This document shows positions 1 to 11,555 of a stretch of 64,000 nt of DNA, piece by piece (the stretch's first letter is position 1; each line of letters opens with the position of its first letter). Origin of the DNA: Trichopria drosophilae (lineage: Eukaryota; Arthropoda; Insecta; Hymenoptera; Diapriidae). The translations under genes and the position numbers were made by a program. The stretch spans positions 86,718,001 through 86,782,000 of the forward strand of contig CM059583.1 of the NCBI GenBank assembly GCA_030407085.1. Reading direction: 5' to 3'. The notes below the pieces were generated by a model. That model searched no databases. It saw nothing but the letters and a program-made list of their open reading frames with translations, and had not been told where the DNA came from.

Positions 1-1199
1 AAGTGGGACATAGGGTGCACGAATATACGTCAGGAGGCGAGTGACCGCGCCCGAGGAACAGCGCAGCGGTAACGACAGTACTCTGGATCGTGGATAGTTG
101 AAATTGACATGACGTTGAAGACGTTATTCGTAATAACGAGTTACAGAATCCGTGCACAGGTGACTTGCAGGCTCAAAGTCCTTAAATGTATTATTGTATG
201 TTGTATTAAATTATTACATTTCGGAAAATTCTGTAGCTATAAACGCCTCAATGTACTGTAAATGCCTTGGAATAAATTCTCAGGAAAAAAGGAAATAAAG
301 AAGTAAATTTATATTATACGCCTAATTTTATATAAATTATGTTTTCTTTGTAGTTTTATTTCTTATATAAAAAAAGCTGAAATTATATACTGTACAAACT
401 GTGGGATATCATTTAGCTGGCTTCTTCGAAAATGATGAAAATACGATGTTACTCAAAACGTGGGATAGCCTAATTCGAAAGCATGGAACGCAAAAAAAAG
501 ATGAAAACATTATCAATTAATTTTTCTATTCATCTTGACACATTATTTGTGAATACAACTTCTCATATAAAAGTCCTTAAATTATTAAATAACGTGGGCC
601 GAAGTTTGGATCGCGCCGGTAGTACGGTTCACTTAGAGTAATTTTGCCGTTATTTTCCCCAAAGTTTCTCCATAAATTTTACCCGCTATGAATTACTACT
701 TTTTAATGTTTACAAAGCACCGGTTTAAAAATTTGATGTTCCATAGTTTTGACTGCAGTAAAAACATTGGGCCATCATTTACCTCTCTCTAAATTTCAGT
801 CAGGGAATATTCACTGATCCTCAGAAGTTTTCGCTGATTCGAATTTGGAGATGAGGACTTCATGAAAAATTAATAAATGAAAGTAGCCAAACATGGGCCA
901 GTTCAATTCGATGGTATGAAAAAAATAAAGCTGATAACGTTATCAATTAATTATTCCACTCTTTATGCCACATTATTTGTAAATATACATCTTCCCATAA
1001 CAGGTCTTTGCATAATGAAATAGCATGGACTAAAGTATGAGGTGATACCAGGCGGAAAGATGGTTGAAATAGGGGATGTAATCAAACGAAACGTAATTTC
1101 CTATATATTTATACCACATGTTTCCTCCCAATTTTTCTGCCATATTGTCTAGGACTCAAAATTTGTAAATACATATTCCCATATATAAATATATCGGAT
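1..1199. other. AT-rich DNA without a recognisable gene
   Basis: I see no convincing coding sequence. Scattered variants of a 'TGGGC(C)GAAGT' phrase (about 597, 894, 1487 and 1747) suggest decayed copies of the repeat that is clearer at 1200-1880. Confidence 0.5.
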
Positions 1200-1880
1200 G
1201 TAACTAGACGAAACGAAGTAAAATTTCCCAAATAACCCACACTTTCTCGCAATTTTTTTCGTTGAATTTTCCCATTCCTTCTGCCATACTCTTTGTAAAT
1301 ACTTTATCTTATACCGGGATGAAACGCCAGAGAGAGATTCTCACCATTTTTAATGAGAAGAATCTTTCTCCGTCCATCTGATGATAAAAATAATTTTCGA
1401 AAAAACTTCTTTGTTTATCAAAAGCATTACTGTCATTATTGATACTTTATCCTATATTTTCCTGATATGATAAAATATTGTATGGGCCGAAGTATGGGGT
1501 GTCACTAGGCAAAACTATGGGCAACGTAATGATTTTGCTTCGATAATACTTTGCCCCACACCATATCCCATACCTTTTTCGATACTTTTGACCCGTACGT
1601 TCTCCGAGACAAAACGAAGTGAAAATTTCCCATATATTTAACCCACACTTTCTCGCAATTTTATTCGTTGGATTTTCCCATTCCTTCTGCCATACTCCTT
1701 GTGAATACTTTATCCTATATTTTCCTGATATGATAAAATATTGTATGGGCCGAAGTATGGGGTGTCACTAGGCGAAACTATGGGCAACGTAATGACTTTG
1801 CTTGGGTTGAACTTTGCCCCACATCTTATCCCATACTTTTTCCCATACTTTTGACCCATACATTCTCCCAGTACGAATAT
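1200..1880. repeat. Degenerate direct repeats, period about 260 bp
   Basis: A block of about 68 bp containing 'TATGGGCCGAAGTATGGGGT' occurs at 1444-1511 and again, nearly identical, at 1704-1771, a period of 260 bp. The AT-rich part of the unit ('CCCACACTTTCTCGCAATTT') occurs at about 1240 and again at about 1643. I do not recognise the family; it looks like an old satellite or an internal repeat of a DNA transposon. Confidence 0.6.
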
Positions 1881-3700
1881 TTTACGCGGGTATGTTCACT
1901 TCCTGTATCATCATTGGAGACTCACGAGAAAAATGAACCACCGTTACCAAATACTCATGTCAACGAAAGTAAGTGTAAGTGTTACCAACATTTTCCATGT
2001 CATTTTAATAAATAACTTTTATAAGGACGGAGGAGTGATGGCTAACAGAGGATAATACTAAGCAATCTTATATTTAAATTTATATTATTAGCAAAAATAC
2101 AAAAGTAATGCATTGCTTCATATGACACGTCCAATAACTAACTTCAATTCATATATTAATTAAAAAATCGTTTTAAGGGCAAAAAAATTAACTTTTGTGT
2201 TTTTTGTCAAGTTTTCAATAAAATTTTGCAAGTTGGTGTAATCCAAAAAAATATTCATAGTCTAGAGAATTTACTAAATTGTTGCGTTTTGGGAACACGA
2301 AACTGGGGTAATTGAATCAACAGTTATAGCGTTAGAAATCAGTGCGTCCACACTTATCAACAATTTCAATAATTCGATATACTGAAATCCACGTCAGAAA
2401 AAATTAAGTCAAGTCAATCTTAAAATTAAATTAAGCAATTATCACTTCCTGAAATTTCTTCATATCTGTATTAAATGTATGAAGTACTACGTATGCATAT
2501 GTGATTTATTTTTTAAGAATTAATATATGAGTTTTAGAATAGTTACATGATCTATGCTAAATTTTGCCGCGCTTTGTTTAGAGGTAAGTACAGAGCAAAG
2601 CAGATACGTCAAATTATAAATATTAATTGTAGCCTTTTTTAGTTCTATAATTTTTTGTTCAGAATTATCAAGTTACCCTTAAGTGTTCGCCCCCCCCCCC
2701 CTTCACTCCTACATAAGTGATTGAAATATTAACAACTCATCCCGTTTTATGTGCTGTTAAATTATGTTCCATTCACAAGCCACGCGTTTTCACATTAACG
2801 ATTTGTATAGCATTTTAAGAGATGCATAAAAGCACTCTCTTTTTCGCACTGAATTAAATACTCCCCCCCCCCCCCCCTCAAGGATAAATATACAAATGTT
2901 ACACCTTCAATATGTGTTAACTTAACATAATGCCTCGTAGCTGCTGATAGCGTTAGTGACACAGAATGTTGGTCAATATCTGCATCTTCTTTGGAAAATC
3001 AAGAGACACACGAACCTCTGTTACCAAAGATTACTGTCAATCGGAGTAAGTTCATTTTAACAAATAACTGTAATGAACATGTAATTCTCCTTCTTGTTAT
3101 GATTAAATTTGAAATATTAAGATTGTACGGGGACTACAAGAAGCTATTATGTGACAACTTTTACTTTTGGGTTATTTATTAACGAAAACCCCTTTGGCAA
3201 AGTTATAGAGAATCGTTTTCTTAAGAAGATAAGCCATGGCTTAATAAAATCCCTTTATTTTTTAAAATTTCCCTTCCAAAAAATAAGAAAAAAATGAATT
3301 TATAATTTTTTTCAAGGAAACTAATATTTTCCTGACAACAATACAAAACATAATAAAAGTAATATTCTTAAAACCATTAGTACATGTTCGTTTCATAATA
3401 GTTTCGTTTAGTCCCCGTACGTCTTATAACCCTTTGAAGCATGGTGTTTCTGAGAAGCGAGACAATTTTCTTTACCGGCTAATTTCATTTATAAAAATAA
3501 TATTTCGAAATACTTAAAAATGGTGGTTTGTTTTTTTAGTAGCTACAGTATTTGTCTACAATATTATATCACTAATATTTACATTTCATTTTTTTTAAAT
3601 TGTTATAAATAAACAACCGCTAAATGCATTTTTGAAAAAACTCATTTTCCAGCTTATTTGCGGTTCGATTTTCAAGAGAATCTTTGCTAACCGTTTTTTA
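1881..3700. other. Intergenic AT-rich DNA with two poly-C runs
   Basis: Nothing gene-like is visible. Uninterrupted C runs lie at 2690-2701 and 2863-2877. A 63-codon frame at 2991-3182 has no recognisable motif and is probably chance. Confidence 0.45.
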
Positions 3701-3705
3701 TGGTC

Positions 3706-3990
3706 GCTGATGATGAATCCGGGGCTAGCGTTCCAACATTCAAAATGGTGGATCCAATATGGCGGACAAGAATATTAAAAATTTATCGGATTTCCTTGAA
3801 ATTTGTTACTCGGGGTTTTTGAAGTGGCTGATTAAGAATATGATGTTTGAATTTTTTAAATTTGAAATGGCTGATATAATATGGCGGACAAAATATTAAA
3901 AATTGGTTGGATTTACTTGATACGCCGCCATATCAATTCCGCCATTTTGAATTTTGAAAACCTAAGGTCGGATCCGTAATCAGCGATCTC
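3706..3990. repeat. Short interspersed repeat with ATGGCGGA phrases
   Basis: The phrase 'ATATGGCGGACAA.ATATTAAAAATT' occurs as a direct repeat near 3757 and 3880. A partly inverted version (GCCGCCATATCAATTCCGCC) lies near 3922. Ends read GCTGATGATGAATCCGG and GGATCCGTAATCAGC, roughly inverted. This is compatible with an old MITE; the family is not recognised. Confidence 0.35.
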
Positions 3991-4082
3991 AGTAACAAAT
4001 TTTATCTGTTTTCCACGTAGGGAGAAGTGTGTGCTTCAAAGGGTTAAAAGTGCGGTGTATATGAGTAAAGTGTTACGGCAGT

Positions 4083-4797
4083 TTGTACACGCAAAGAAAT
4101 TTTCAGTACATACTAAAGCTCCGGGAAGTAACAGCTACCGCACAAATTCTGACGAATTTGAAATGGAAGTTAAAATTCGAAATCGTTAAAAAACAATTTG
4201 TATGTACCGATATAATTTTGTTATACCATAGAGAATAGTTATTCATATTTTTCCGACAATTTAGTTATTAATAATTGATTTTAATGGCCTGTAAACGTTG
4301 TTAAAAGCGAAAAAATTAGTATTTTTTCATTCTAAGGCTTCCGTATCGAAAATAGTGCAAGATACACTAAAAATGCACTCAACCTTTTTTGTAGAGCACA
4401 AAATTTCCTACAAAATCTATAATCTATTAACATTAGATTATGGCTCTCACTGACTTTTTTGTAGGAAATTTTGTGCTCTACAAAAAAGGTTCAATGTATT
4501 TTTAGTGTATCTTGCACGGTTTTTGATACGGAAACCTTAGAATGAGAAAAGTACCCATTTTTTTAGTTTTAACAACGTTTATAGATCATTGCAAATAATT
4601 ATTAATAATTATATCGTCTAGAAATTATGAATAAAATATTCTCAAAGGTGTAATCAAAGTGGATCAGTTCTTAACAATTTACTTTTTAACGATTTCGAAT
4701 TTTAACCGGCATTTTAAATTCGTCAGAATCTGTGCGGTAACTACTACTTCCTAAATTGCTGTACCATCCACTTAATATTTTTTTGCGTGTACACAAA
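4083..4797. mobile_element. Fold-back / MITE-like element with long inverted arms
   Basis: The two halves of this about 715-bp block are near-complementary. The left arm runs from about 4083 to 4420 and the right arm from about 4450 to 4797. The outer ends read TTTGTACACGCAAA on the left and, reversed, TTTGTGTACACGCAAA on the right. The inner arms share the about 26-nt phrase beginning TTTTTTGTAGAGCACAAAAT. It has no coding capacity. It is probably a non-autonomous DNA transposon that would extrude as one long hairpin. Confidence 0.65.
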
Positions 4798-4805
4798 ATG
4801 TCACA

Positions 4806-4807
4806 CA

Positions 4808-4866
<59 letters not shown>
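4806..4866. repeat. (CT)n microsatellite
   Basis: About 28 uninterrupted CT units, preceded by a short CA run. The serine/leucine reading frame across it is a by-product of the dinucleotide. Confidence 0.95.
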
Positions 4867-4869
<3 letters not shown>

Positions 4870-5335
4870 TCTCTCCCATATTCCTCTTCAGTCTACGAGG
4901 TATCTTTTCTCCAATCGATGAATTTAATTTTAATTATATATATATACAGTACCGCTTAAAAGTATGAGCTTACCCTTGCGGAATTTTGGCTAAAATAAAA
5001 TGTTGGTATCTCCTCGCCAAGTTAACGTACGGGAAAAATAAAAAAAGGGAATTAAAGAGCAACTTCTCAGTCGCGGCGGTTTCATTTCTATATGTACATT
5101 TATCTTCGAACTATGCTCGATTTACTAAAGTCATTTTTTCGTATTATTTTTTTCTTTTTCAATCCGCTACCATTTTTTTTAATATGATTGCAGGAGAAAA
5201 GTACAACGTGTGATCGAAAGGTAATCCTTTCAGTTTTCATTTGTATCTTCTTAAGGGGGTTCCGTCAAGGCCGGTGAGTAACGTTGACACGTTTTTCTTT
5301 GCTCCGTCTTTTCTGGCAAAATTTTCGTCTAAATT

Positions 5336-5812
5336 TATTTACAAATACTTATTCAATTTTGAACAAAATAATGTCATTTTTTTAAATCTGCTATATCTCG
5401 GAAAACTGACGTGATATAAAAAATGTTTAAGGAACAAAACGTTTCATTTTTTAATTATCTATTGACTGAAATTTTTTCAAATTTTTCAAGCAAAAATTTT
5501 TTTTACCGCATTTTGACGACTTTAACATTTTTTGCGTAACAATCAATTTCGGATGCAAAGTTGCATTTAAACTATGCTCAGTTTGCGATAGAATAATACA
5601 TGTACAGGGTTTATAAATGAACAATGAAAATTTAATAAATATGTACATACAAATGTTTATATTTTCTATGTAACTTAAAATAAAGTTCAATGTTCATTTA
5701 TAAACCCTGTACATGAATTATTCTATCGCAAACTGAGCATAGTTTAAATGCAACTTTGCATCCGAAATCGATTGTTACGCAAAAAATGTTAAAGTCGTCA
5801 AAATGCGGTAAT
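5336..5812. repeat. Palindromic element, one complete and one truncated arm
   Basis: The left arm (5336-5604) is the reverse complement of the sequence at about 20190-20480. Its outer 120 bp also pair with the adjacent right arm (5710-5812), which breaks off at 5812. Both arms contain GCAAACTGAGCATAG and GTCGTCAAAATGCG. The centre holds a 105-bp MITE-like insert (5605-5709). Confidence 0.7.
5605..5709. mobile_element. 105-bp MITE with CAGGG...CCCTG ends
   Basis: Inverted termini CAGGGTTTATAAATGAACA / TGTTCATTTATAAACCCTG are flanked on each side by TA, as expected for a Tc1/mariner-type insertion. It sits at the symmetry centre of the surrounding palindrome. The same terminus recurs at about 20197-20220, next to the end of the large mariner-type element. 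Confidence 0.6.
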
Positions 5813-5869
5813 AGTACATTACGATACGAGTGCGCAAAGTAGGTATTTCCCACACGAGCGCAGTTTGTC

Positions 5870-6440
5870 ACCCGAGCTTCGCTATTTTTCCTATTAAGTG
5901 CGCAAAGTTCGACACCTATATACAACATTTAAAGTGGTGGTACAAGGGCGGTGGAGAAGGGGGGGTTCGGGGGGCAGAGCCCCCCCGACCGAAAACAGTA
6001 TTTGTAAATGCTTTTGTAATAAATAGACTAAATTTATAAATATCTATGTAATACATTATTTATTATCGTTATTACTGTTAATTGTTATTAATATTTTATA
6101 TAAATTTTAATGAATTTAAATATTCATTCGCATTTGCGTTTTCGGGTACATTTTCAATTACATTACTATTTTAGATAGAATTAATCTATACCTATCGTTT
6201 TCCGTACTGAAGAACTGCGATTGAAAAGTAAAACAAATGAAAGTTTTGACAGGTCTGTTCTACATGTCTGTATACCTATAGCGCTACTTTACCGCACGCA
6301 AAACTTCATTACCGCACGCAAATTTTCTTTACCGCACGCTAAATTATAAGATCAGTAAAGTGTGGGAAAGTGGCAATTTGCACACGCAAATACGTGCGCA
6401 AAATCGAACTTTGCGCACTATAATAGGAAAAAATATTTTT
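5870..6440. mobile_element. Inverted-repeat element (possible MITE)
   Basis: The phrase TTTTTCCTATTAAGTGCGCA continuing into AAGTTCGA near 5885-5913 is repeated in inverse orientation near 6400-6433 (TCGAACTTTGCGCACTATAA). Tandem 'TTACCGCACGCAAA' phrases lie near 6290-6340. A strong GC hairpin (GGGGGG..CAGAGCCCCCC) occupies about 5957-5990. No coding potential is visible. Confidence 0.4.
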
Positions 6441-6443
6441 TTT

Positions 6444-6763
6444 TCCTATTGGTACGCAACAGTGCGAACGGTGGGGCATGGAGGAATAAAATATGAAATT
6501 GCGACGGATTAAGTATAAAGGTCGCTCTCAGACTCTTGACTCTAGACTGACTTCTCGGATGCGGTCTCGAAACGAGAACCCATCGGAGCTCGTCGTCGCA
6601 TATCTTCCAAACTGTGGGAATATGCTGATGGTGCATTTCCGTCGCTCGGCTTCGCCGTGCGAATATGCACCTCGTGCATATTCCCAAGTTGGCGAAATGC
6701 AAATATTGCATTTATTTACAGAATACAATAATTGTAGGAGGGTACGATCTACCGATCGTAACA
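6444..6763 (-). repeat. 3' LTR of the minus-strand Ty3-type element
   Basis: On the minus strand it begins TGTTACGATCGG at 6763 and runs about 320 bp. The last bases expected from the partner LTR (...AACGTAACA) are missing near 6444. A polypurine tract, AGTGGGGGAGG, abuts its start at 6764-6774, which fixes orientation. It contains about 185 bp (near 6525-6718) absent from the other LTR. Confidence 0.75.
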
Positions 6764-6774
6764 CCTCCCCCACT
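6764..6774 (-). other. Polypurine tract
   Basis: On the minus strand AGTGGGGGAGG lies immediately upstream of the 3' LTR start TGTTACG, the usual plus-strand primer position in LTR elements. Confidence 0.6.
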
Positions 6775-7074
6775 TGAAAAATCGGCGTCCTCGCCGATGA
6801 ACAGAAAAAACGTAACAACAATGTGTAAAAATATTGTCTCTAAATTTCTGTCTTTCTTGTATTATTTCCAAACTTAGTACACTAACATTTGCACTCAAAA
6901 CACAAGTAAACTAGCACACATTTCCTCCGGCTGGTGGTACACGTCCCAGATGAAGCTCAGCATTTCGGCCCAAGTGCGTATAGCCGTACAAAGAAGAGAT
7001 CGATTGGAGAGGGGGAAGCCTTGTGCTTCAGTCTAACTTCAGCCATGGCACGGTGCATTTGGACTTGCTTCTTG

Positions 7075-8206
7075 CTAGTAGCTGATGATGTGCAGTACCT
7101 TGGGTGGGGCGCGCTTATCCGCGAGAACGGATAGCCGCACAAAGAGGAGAGCGATAGCTCTTCCTCTCCTCCATACTTTCGGTGGAGGCTCAGGCGGAGG
7201 TCTGTAAAATCCACAAAATTTTAATGTCACTGACTCTATTTTGTCATTGACTAATAGTATTTTTCGCATCACTCTTGTCGCTTTTCTAGTCACTTTCACA
7301 CTATTTTTAGTTAATTTTTGTTTTTCACTCTCTGTTTCGTAAACTTGCAATTTTTCTTTCATTTGTGCTTTCACTTTTTCCACTTTGTCCACTTCATATC
7401 CAGTCTAACTTTTCTTTTCTCACGAGTTCGCTTATTTTTCAATATTTTCAGGGGTGAATTTTTAAAATTGTTCTTCATATTTACCACGAGATTGATTGTT
7501 TTTCTACTTGTTTTTTCACTCTCTGAATGTCTTTCTTCAGGATAGTCGGATGCGACCGGCGACTTTTCTTTCTCTTGTTGGAGTGATGTTTGCATCTCTT
7601 TGTTAAACTGACGCTCTTCTGTATCATTTTCATCAATTATAGTTTGTGTAGAATTGGCTTCTTTACTTTTGCCATCACTCGATAAAAGTTTTCGGAGATT
7701 TTTAGGAAGTTCAGGGGTGAAGAATTTTGTTCTTTGCTGCTATCGCAAGTTGTGAGAAGGTGATCCTCAACGGTCGGTTCGCCTTTGGCTGCATGGCATG
7801 GGTGGCGAGGTAGTACATCTCTAGCCAACCCGTTTTTGTCGCACGTTACATTTTGGAGCAACTCTTCAGTTTCCATATTGAGCCTGCCGGCGGACTCACC
7901 TGTCCGCGTGCAAACATCCACGTCATCGACCGCGTGGCACTGGTGGCGAGATAGAACATCTACACCCATAATTTCTTCCGATACTTGGGGCACTAAAACT
8001 TCATGCGTATTTGGAATGAGTCTTGATTCTTCATCATTCTCAACAATAACCCGTGCATGTACAATTTCAGGAAGTGTCCATTCTGAAATTTCGGACACTT
8101 CTTCCTCCACGATATTTTCGTCCACAAAATTGTTGGTTGGTATGCAATATACCTGTTGTAAAGGTGATTTTGGTTCTTGATTTTTCTTGTACTGAGTTAC
8201 AGGCAT
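7075..8206 (-). pseudogene. Unassigned ORF region of the Ty3-type element
   Basis: The longest frame (8206-7637, 189 codons, starting MPVTQYKKN) is acidic in its N-terminal half and contains a duplicated 'VLxRHxCHA' phrase. Two further short lysine-rich frames follow (7595-7371 and 7392-7075), so the region is probably one decayed coding sequence broken by stops and shifts. It lies downstream of the gag remnant where polyprotein or accessory sequence would be expected, but shows no protease, reverse transcriptase or integrase motif. Function unknown. Confidence 0.35.
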
Positions 8207-8467
8207 TTTGGACTTACGGTCGGTTTGGCAAGTATGTATGAGATTTGTGTGATATAACGGATGTAGATGGATGGGATCTTGCGGTATTCTCCGCAGTTGA
8301 CCTGATTTCGTGTGAAATCGGCAAGATTATAGGAAGGGTTTTCTTGTAGCCTTTGTGTGACCGCCTGCTCCTGGGTTCTGTGCCCGTCTGGAGAGTCTTT
8401 AGCGTGTCAGAATTAGTTTCGACCCTAGCCTGTTTATTTCTTCGGAACGGAAACTTCGCAACGGAAC

Positions 8468-8782
8468 TTATGACTGTCGTCGCAGTTTTCTTGTAAGGTC
8501 AAATTTCTTTGCATCCACCCGAGCGAAGTTCTCTATGGTAATCATGGCATCAGACACGGTCTGCGGATTGACTCGTAGCACTCTAATTTCCATTTCTTCA
8601 ACTCTCAACCCCGCTATAGAATAATCCACTGTATCGCGATCAAACGTTTGCCTAAAGTAGTTCTTGAGTTCCGTACAGCATTTTTCCAACTCAAGCGCTG
8701 TTATCCCATGTTCATACAAATCGACTACGCGTTCTATGTAGTCTGCAACGCTCTCCTGCCGACCCTGCTGTATGGTCGACAT
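8468..8782 (-). pseudogene. Gag-like fragment of the Ty3-type element
   Basis: A 104-codon frame begins MSTIQQGRQESVADYIERVV, followed by 'FRQTFDRDTVDYSIAGL' and 'NPQTVSDAMITIENFAR'. The combination of Q-GR-ES-V-DY, FR.TF..DTVD..I.GL and a following alanine-rich helix is typical of the capsid region of insect Ty3/gypsy Gag. No zinc knuckle follows, so it is a fragment. Its position downstream of the primer-binding site on the minus strand fits. Confidence 0.6.
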
Positions 8783-9090
8783 GAGCCTACTGCAAGTCCA
8801 AAAGTCCCTTTTTAATCATTGTTGCATACCACAAACACACCCTTCAACAACTCACTCGCGTAATTTTCAAAAAAAATTTTGTTTTACGAAGGGAACGATT
8901 CATCCTCCTTTGGGATACACGTTATTATTAAGAGTAACGCGCGACGCGCGCGATTTTTAAACTGTCACTTTTGCGTATCCCGGTATTTTTACCCCTCGGT
9001 AGCGTTGTGAGGGGGTTCGGACACTCCGCGTAAAGGAGATCGACACCCCACATGATTCAATTTATTGAAAAAAAAAAATCGCTCCCGGAG

Positions 9091-9107
9091 CCCCGACGCT
9101 GCCACCA
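9091..9107 (-). other. Primer-binding site of the Ty3-type element
   Basis: On the minus strand TGGTGGCAGCGTCGGGG lies 8 nt past the 5' LTR end. A TGG start shortly after the CA end of an LTR is the expected position for the 3' CCA of a primer tRNA. I do not assign the tRNA. Confidence 0.5.
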
Positions 9108-9115
9108 ATTTAATC

Positions 9116-9252
9116 TGTTACGTTCCTAATGGTACGCAACAGTGCGAGCGGTGGGGCATGGAGGAATAAAATATGAAATTGCGACGGATTAAGTATAAAG
9201 GTCGCTGTCGAATACAATAATTGTAGGAGGGTACGATCTACCGATCGTAACA
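9116..9252 (-). repeat. 5' LTR of the minus-strand Ty3-type element (deleted)
   Basis: The 137-bp block has 7-bp inverted ends TGTTACG...CGTAACA. It matches both flanks of the 320-bp 3' LTR, but the middle about 185 bp is missing. Confidence 0.75.
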
Positions 9253-9268
9253 AATACAAATGTTTATA

Positions 9269-9735
9269 CAGGGTGTCCTATTTTAAATAATGGATTAGAA
9301 TATCTCGGATGGTAAGCATTTTGGAGGAAATTTGTTTAAAAAAAAGTTGAAGGGTACAGACAGGGCTAACTTATGGTGACCTTGACATTGACCTTGACGA
9401 TGGCCTTCAAGGTCATTTCAATATCAAGTCAATTTTTTCAAATGGAACCCTTTATTTTTTAACCCGGAAATGGAAAGAGCGGAAGATTTTACGTCATAAT
9501 GTGACCTTAACCTTGACCTTCGCCGTTACCTTGAAGGTCATTTTAATATCAAGTCGATTTTTTTAATGGAAGCACTCATTTTTTGCTATGGAAATGGAAA
9601 CAGAGGACAACTTCACGCCTGCATGTGACGTTGACATTGACCTTGACCTCAACCTTCAAGATCATTTGAAAGTCAAGTCGTTTTTTTTAACGGAACCCCT
9701 TATTTCTATCCTGGAAGTGGAAAGCGTGGACCTTA
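9269..9735. repeat. Left composite terminal inverted repeat
   Basis: Starts CAGGGTGTCCTATTTTAAAT. Three tandem units follow, marked by GTGACCTT/GTGACGTT at about 9374, 9500 and 9624, a period of about 125 bp. The block is the inverse of 19612-20177. Confidence 0.8.
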
Positions 9736-10016
9736 ATAGAAATGATCGATCCGTCATCCATCCAGATGGGGAAAGATGGTGAAAACATACAGCCAGTTAA
9801 TCGGTCCGCTTTGTATTTTCGCTATGCCTCGCTTGTCTGTGCCACTTTAAGGCACACGCTCCATGGCGTGGTGCTATAATTTTTTTCGGTTTGTATCCGT
9901 TAGTTTGGACCTCCCTGCTGGCCAGCATTCAGCATGGTTGAACCTTAGCTGATAGAGCCCGAGCAGATCGTAAGCCACAACACCCCCACCACGAGAAGGT
10001 GGACACATGGGGGCAA

Positions 10017-10217
10017 CCAGCCAATCAAGGCAAGGTCGTAAGAATCCCAGCCACTTAAGGCAAGGTACGCGATGACCCAGCCAGTCAAGGCAATATCGAG
10101 AATGTCCCAGCCAGTCAAGGCAAGATCGAGAATGACCCAGCCAATCAAGGCAAGGTCGTAAGAATCCCAGCCACTTAAGGCAAGGTAAGTGATGACCCAG
10201 CCGGTCAAGGCAAGATC
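10017..10217. repeat. 30-bp minisatellite with 120-bp higher order
   Basis: Seven copies of a 30-bp unit begin CCAGCC(A/G)(A/C/G)T(C/T)AAGGCAA. Unit 5 is identical to unit 1 and unit 6 nearly so to unit 2, implying a four-unit (120-bp) higher-order duplication. Because 30 is divisible by three and the unit lacks stops, a spurious long frame (9945-10229, minus) runs across it. Confidence 0.9.
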
Positions 10218-10242
10218 AAAAAAGTTCACTCCATAAGCAAAT

Positions 10243-11310
10243 TCATCTAATTAAATGTTCAAATAATTGACCGTTGTTGTCAAGGCATAACTGAATGCGA
10301 TTTTGGAAACTTCTAATGGTTGCAAGAAGAACATTTCTTGGAATGTTGCGACATGCGTTTGTTATGCGATCCATCATATTATGTCTTGTGGTGGGTGCTT
10401 CCGCGTAGACAATATTTTTCAGATAGCCCCACAAAAAGAAATCCAAACTAGTTAAATCTGGAGACCTCGGACTCCACTCCACAAATCCACCACGTCCTAT
10501 CCATTGATTCGTGAATCTGATATTTAAATAATCACGAACTATCCTGGCAAAATGAGCAGGTGCACCATCTTGCTGAAACCACATGCGGGCTCTCGTGTGT
10601 AGATCAACATTTTCGAGCAATGTCGGTAAATCGTTCATTAGAAATTGTAAATAGTTGTGACCATTTACATTTGCGTCGAAGAAATAAGGTCCAATCAAGT
10701 TTCCATTGACAATACTGCACCACACGATCAAACTCCAACGTTGCTGATGATTCACTCCGCGATGCCAATGAGGATTTTCTACATACCAATAATTGCAATT
10801 GTGCCTGTTAAGTTGACCAGTATTATGAAAAGTGGCTTCATCACTAAATAAGACGTAACGAAAAAAGTCCGGATCTTGTTGTATCATTGTTTGTGCCTAT
10901 CTACAAAACAGGCGCCTTCTTTTGAAGTCTCCGGCTTGCAATTCTTGTGTCAAAGTTATGTGATAAGGATGCAATCTATGAACTTTCAATATTCGGTGCA
11001 CCGTGGATCTTGGAACACCTAACTGTCTCTCAATTTCTCGCGTACTAACATGAGGATCGTTTGCTACCATACCTAACACTGCAAGAACTTGTGGATCATC
11101 TCTCTGTCGTACATTATTTCGTCGTCTTTGTCGCAGACAAACTGGTCTTTGGCGTTGACGTTCTACAAGTCTCGCAATGGTACGATCGTTCGGGTGCCTT
11201 ACATTGATAAAGCGATTACGATATAATTCTGCAGCTTGTACATAATTACCTCGGCATTCTCCAAGTATGAGGATAATATCTACTATTTCATTCGGTGTAT
11301 AATCCGCCAT
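10243..11310 (-). pseudogene. DD41D mariner-type transposase with one nonsense codon
   Basis: The reading frame runs from ATG at 11310 to 10243, about 355 codons, interrupted by a single in-frame TAG at 10899-10897. The N-terminal half (MADYTPNEIVDIILIL...) is helix-turn-helix DNA-binding sequence of the type found in insect DUF4817/transposase proteins, with 'DPHVSTREIERQLGVPRSTV' as the second HTH. The C-terminal half has the DDE-type core: D in 'VLFSDEATF', D in 'WFQQDGAPAHF', and 'SPDLTSLDFFLWGYL', where 41 residues separate the second and third aspartates. The residue lost to TAG is probably tryptophan (TGG). It lies inside TA-flanked TIRs, so it once mobilised this element. Confidence 0.85.
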
Positions 11311-11555
11311 TATGTAAGATAAAGATGAATTTTCAGATAAGTACTTTTTATCGTTTAACTCATCTTAATAGAAAGCTGAAAAAGCGTGTGACAAGTACTT
11401 GAACAATTAATACAGAGTCAGGTTTAAAGATTATTTAACTAAATGAATTTTTTAGCGTTTACTTTATTACAAAAAATTATTTTTCATGTATTATAAGCAA
11501 CAATATCAACGTAAAGAAATAAATTAATGTAGCTACGGAATTTATTGTGTAATGG

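Larger units (their letters stand above)
6444..9252 (-). mobile_element. Internally deleted Ty3/gypsy-type LTR retrotransposon
   Basis: Read on the minus strand, the order is a 5' LTR (9252-9116), a primer-binding site (9107-9091), a gag remnant, an unassigned ORF, a polypurine tract and a 3' LTR (6763-6444). At 2.8 kb it has no protease, reverse transcriptase or integrase, so it is non-autonomous. The two LTRs differ by an about 185-bp gap in the 5' copy, and the 3' LTR lacks the last bases of the canonical end. The clade is inferred from the gag fragment and general layout only. Confidence 0.7.

Noticed and set aside
4756..4959. SL-repeat protein
   Set aside because: Translation of a CT dinucleotide run.
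5957..5990. GC-rich hairpin suggesting bacterial contamination
   Set aside because: Flanks on both sides are insect-type repeats, and no bacterial gene is nearby.
10017..10217. Possible CRISPR-like array
   Set aside because: Units are contiguous with no unique spacers, and the context is eukaryotic transposon DNA.
9945..10229. 94-codon frame with a 10-residue 'LALTGW' repeat
   Set aside because: Produced by the 30-bp minisatellite, whose unit length is divisible by three and lacks a stop.
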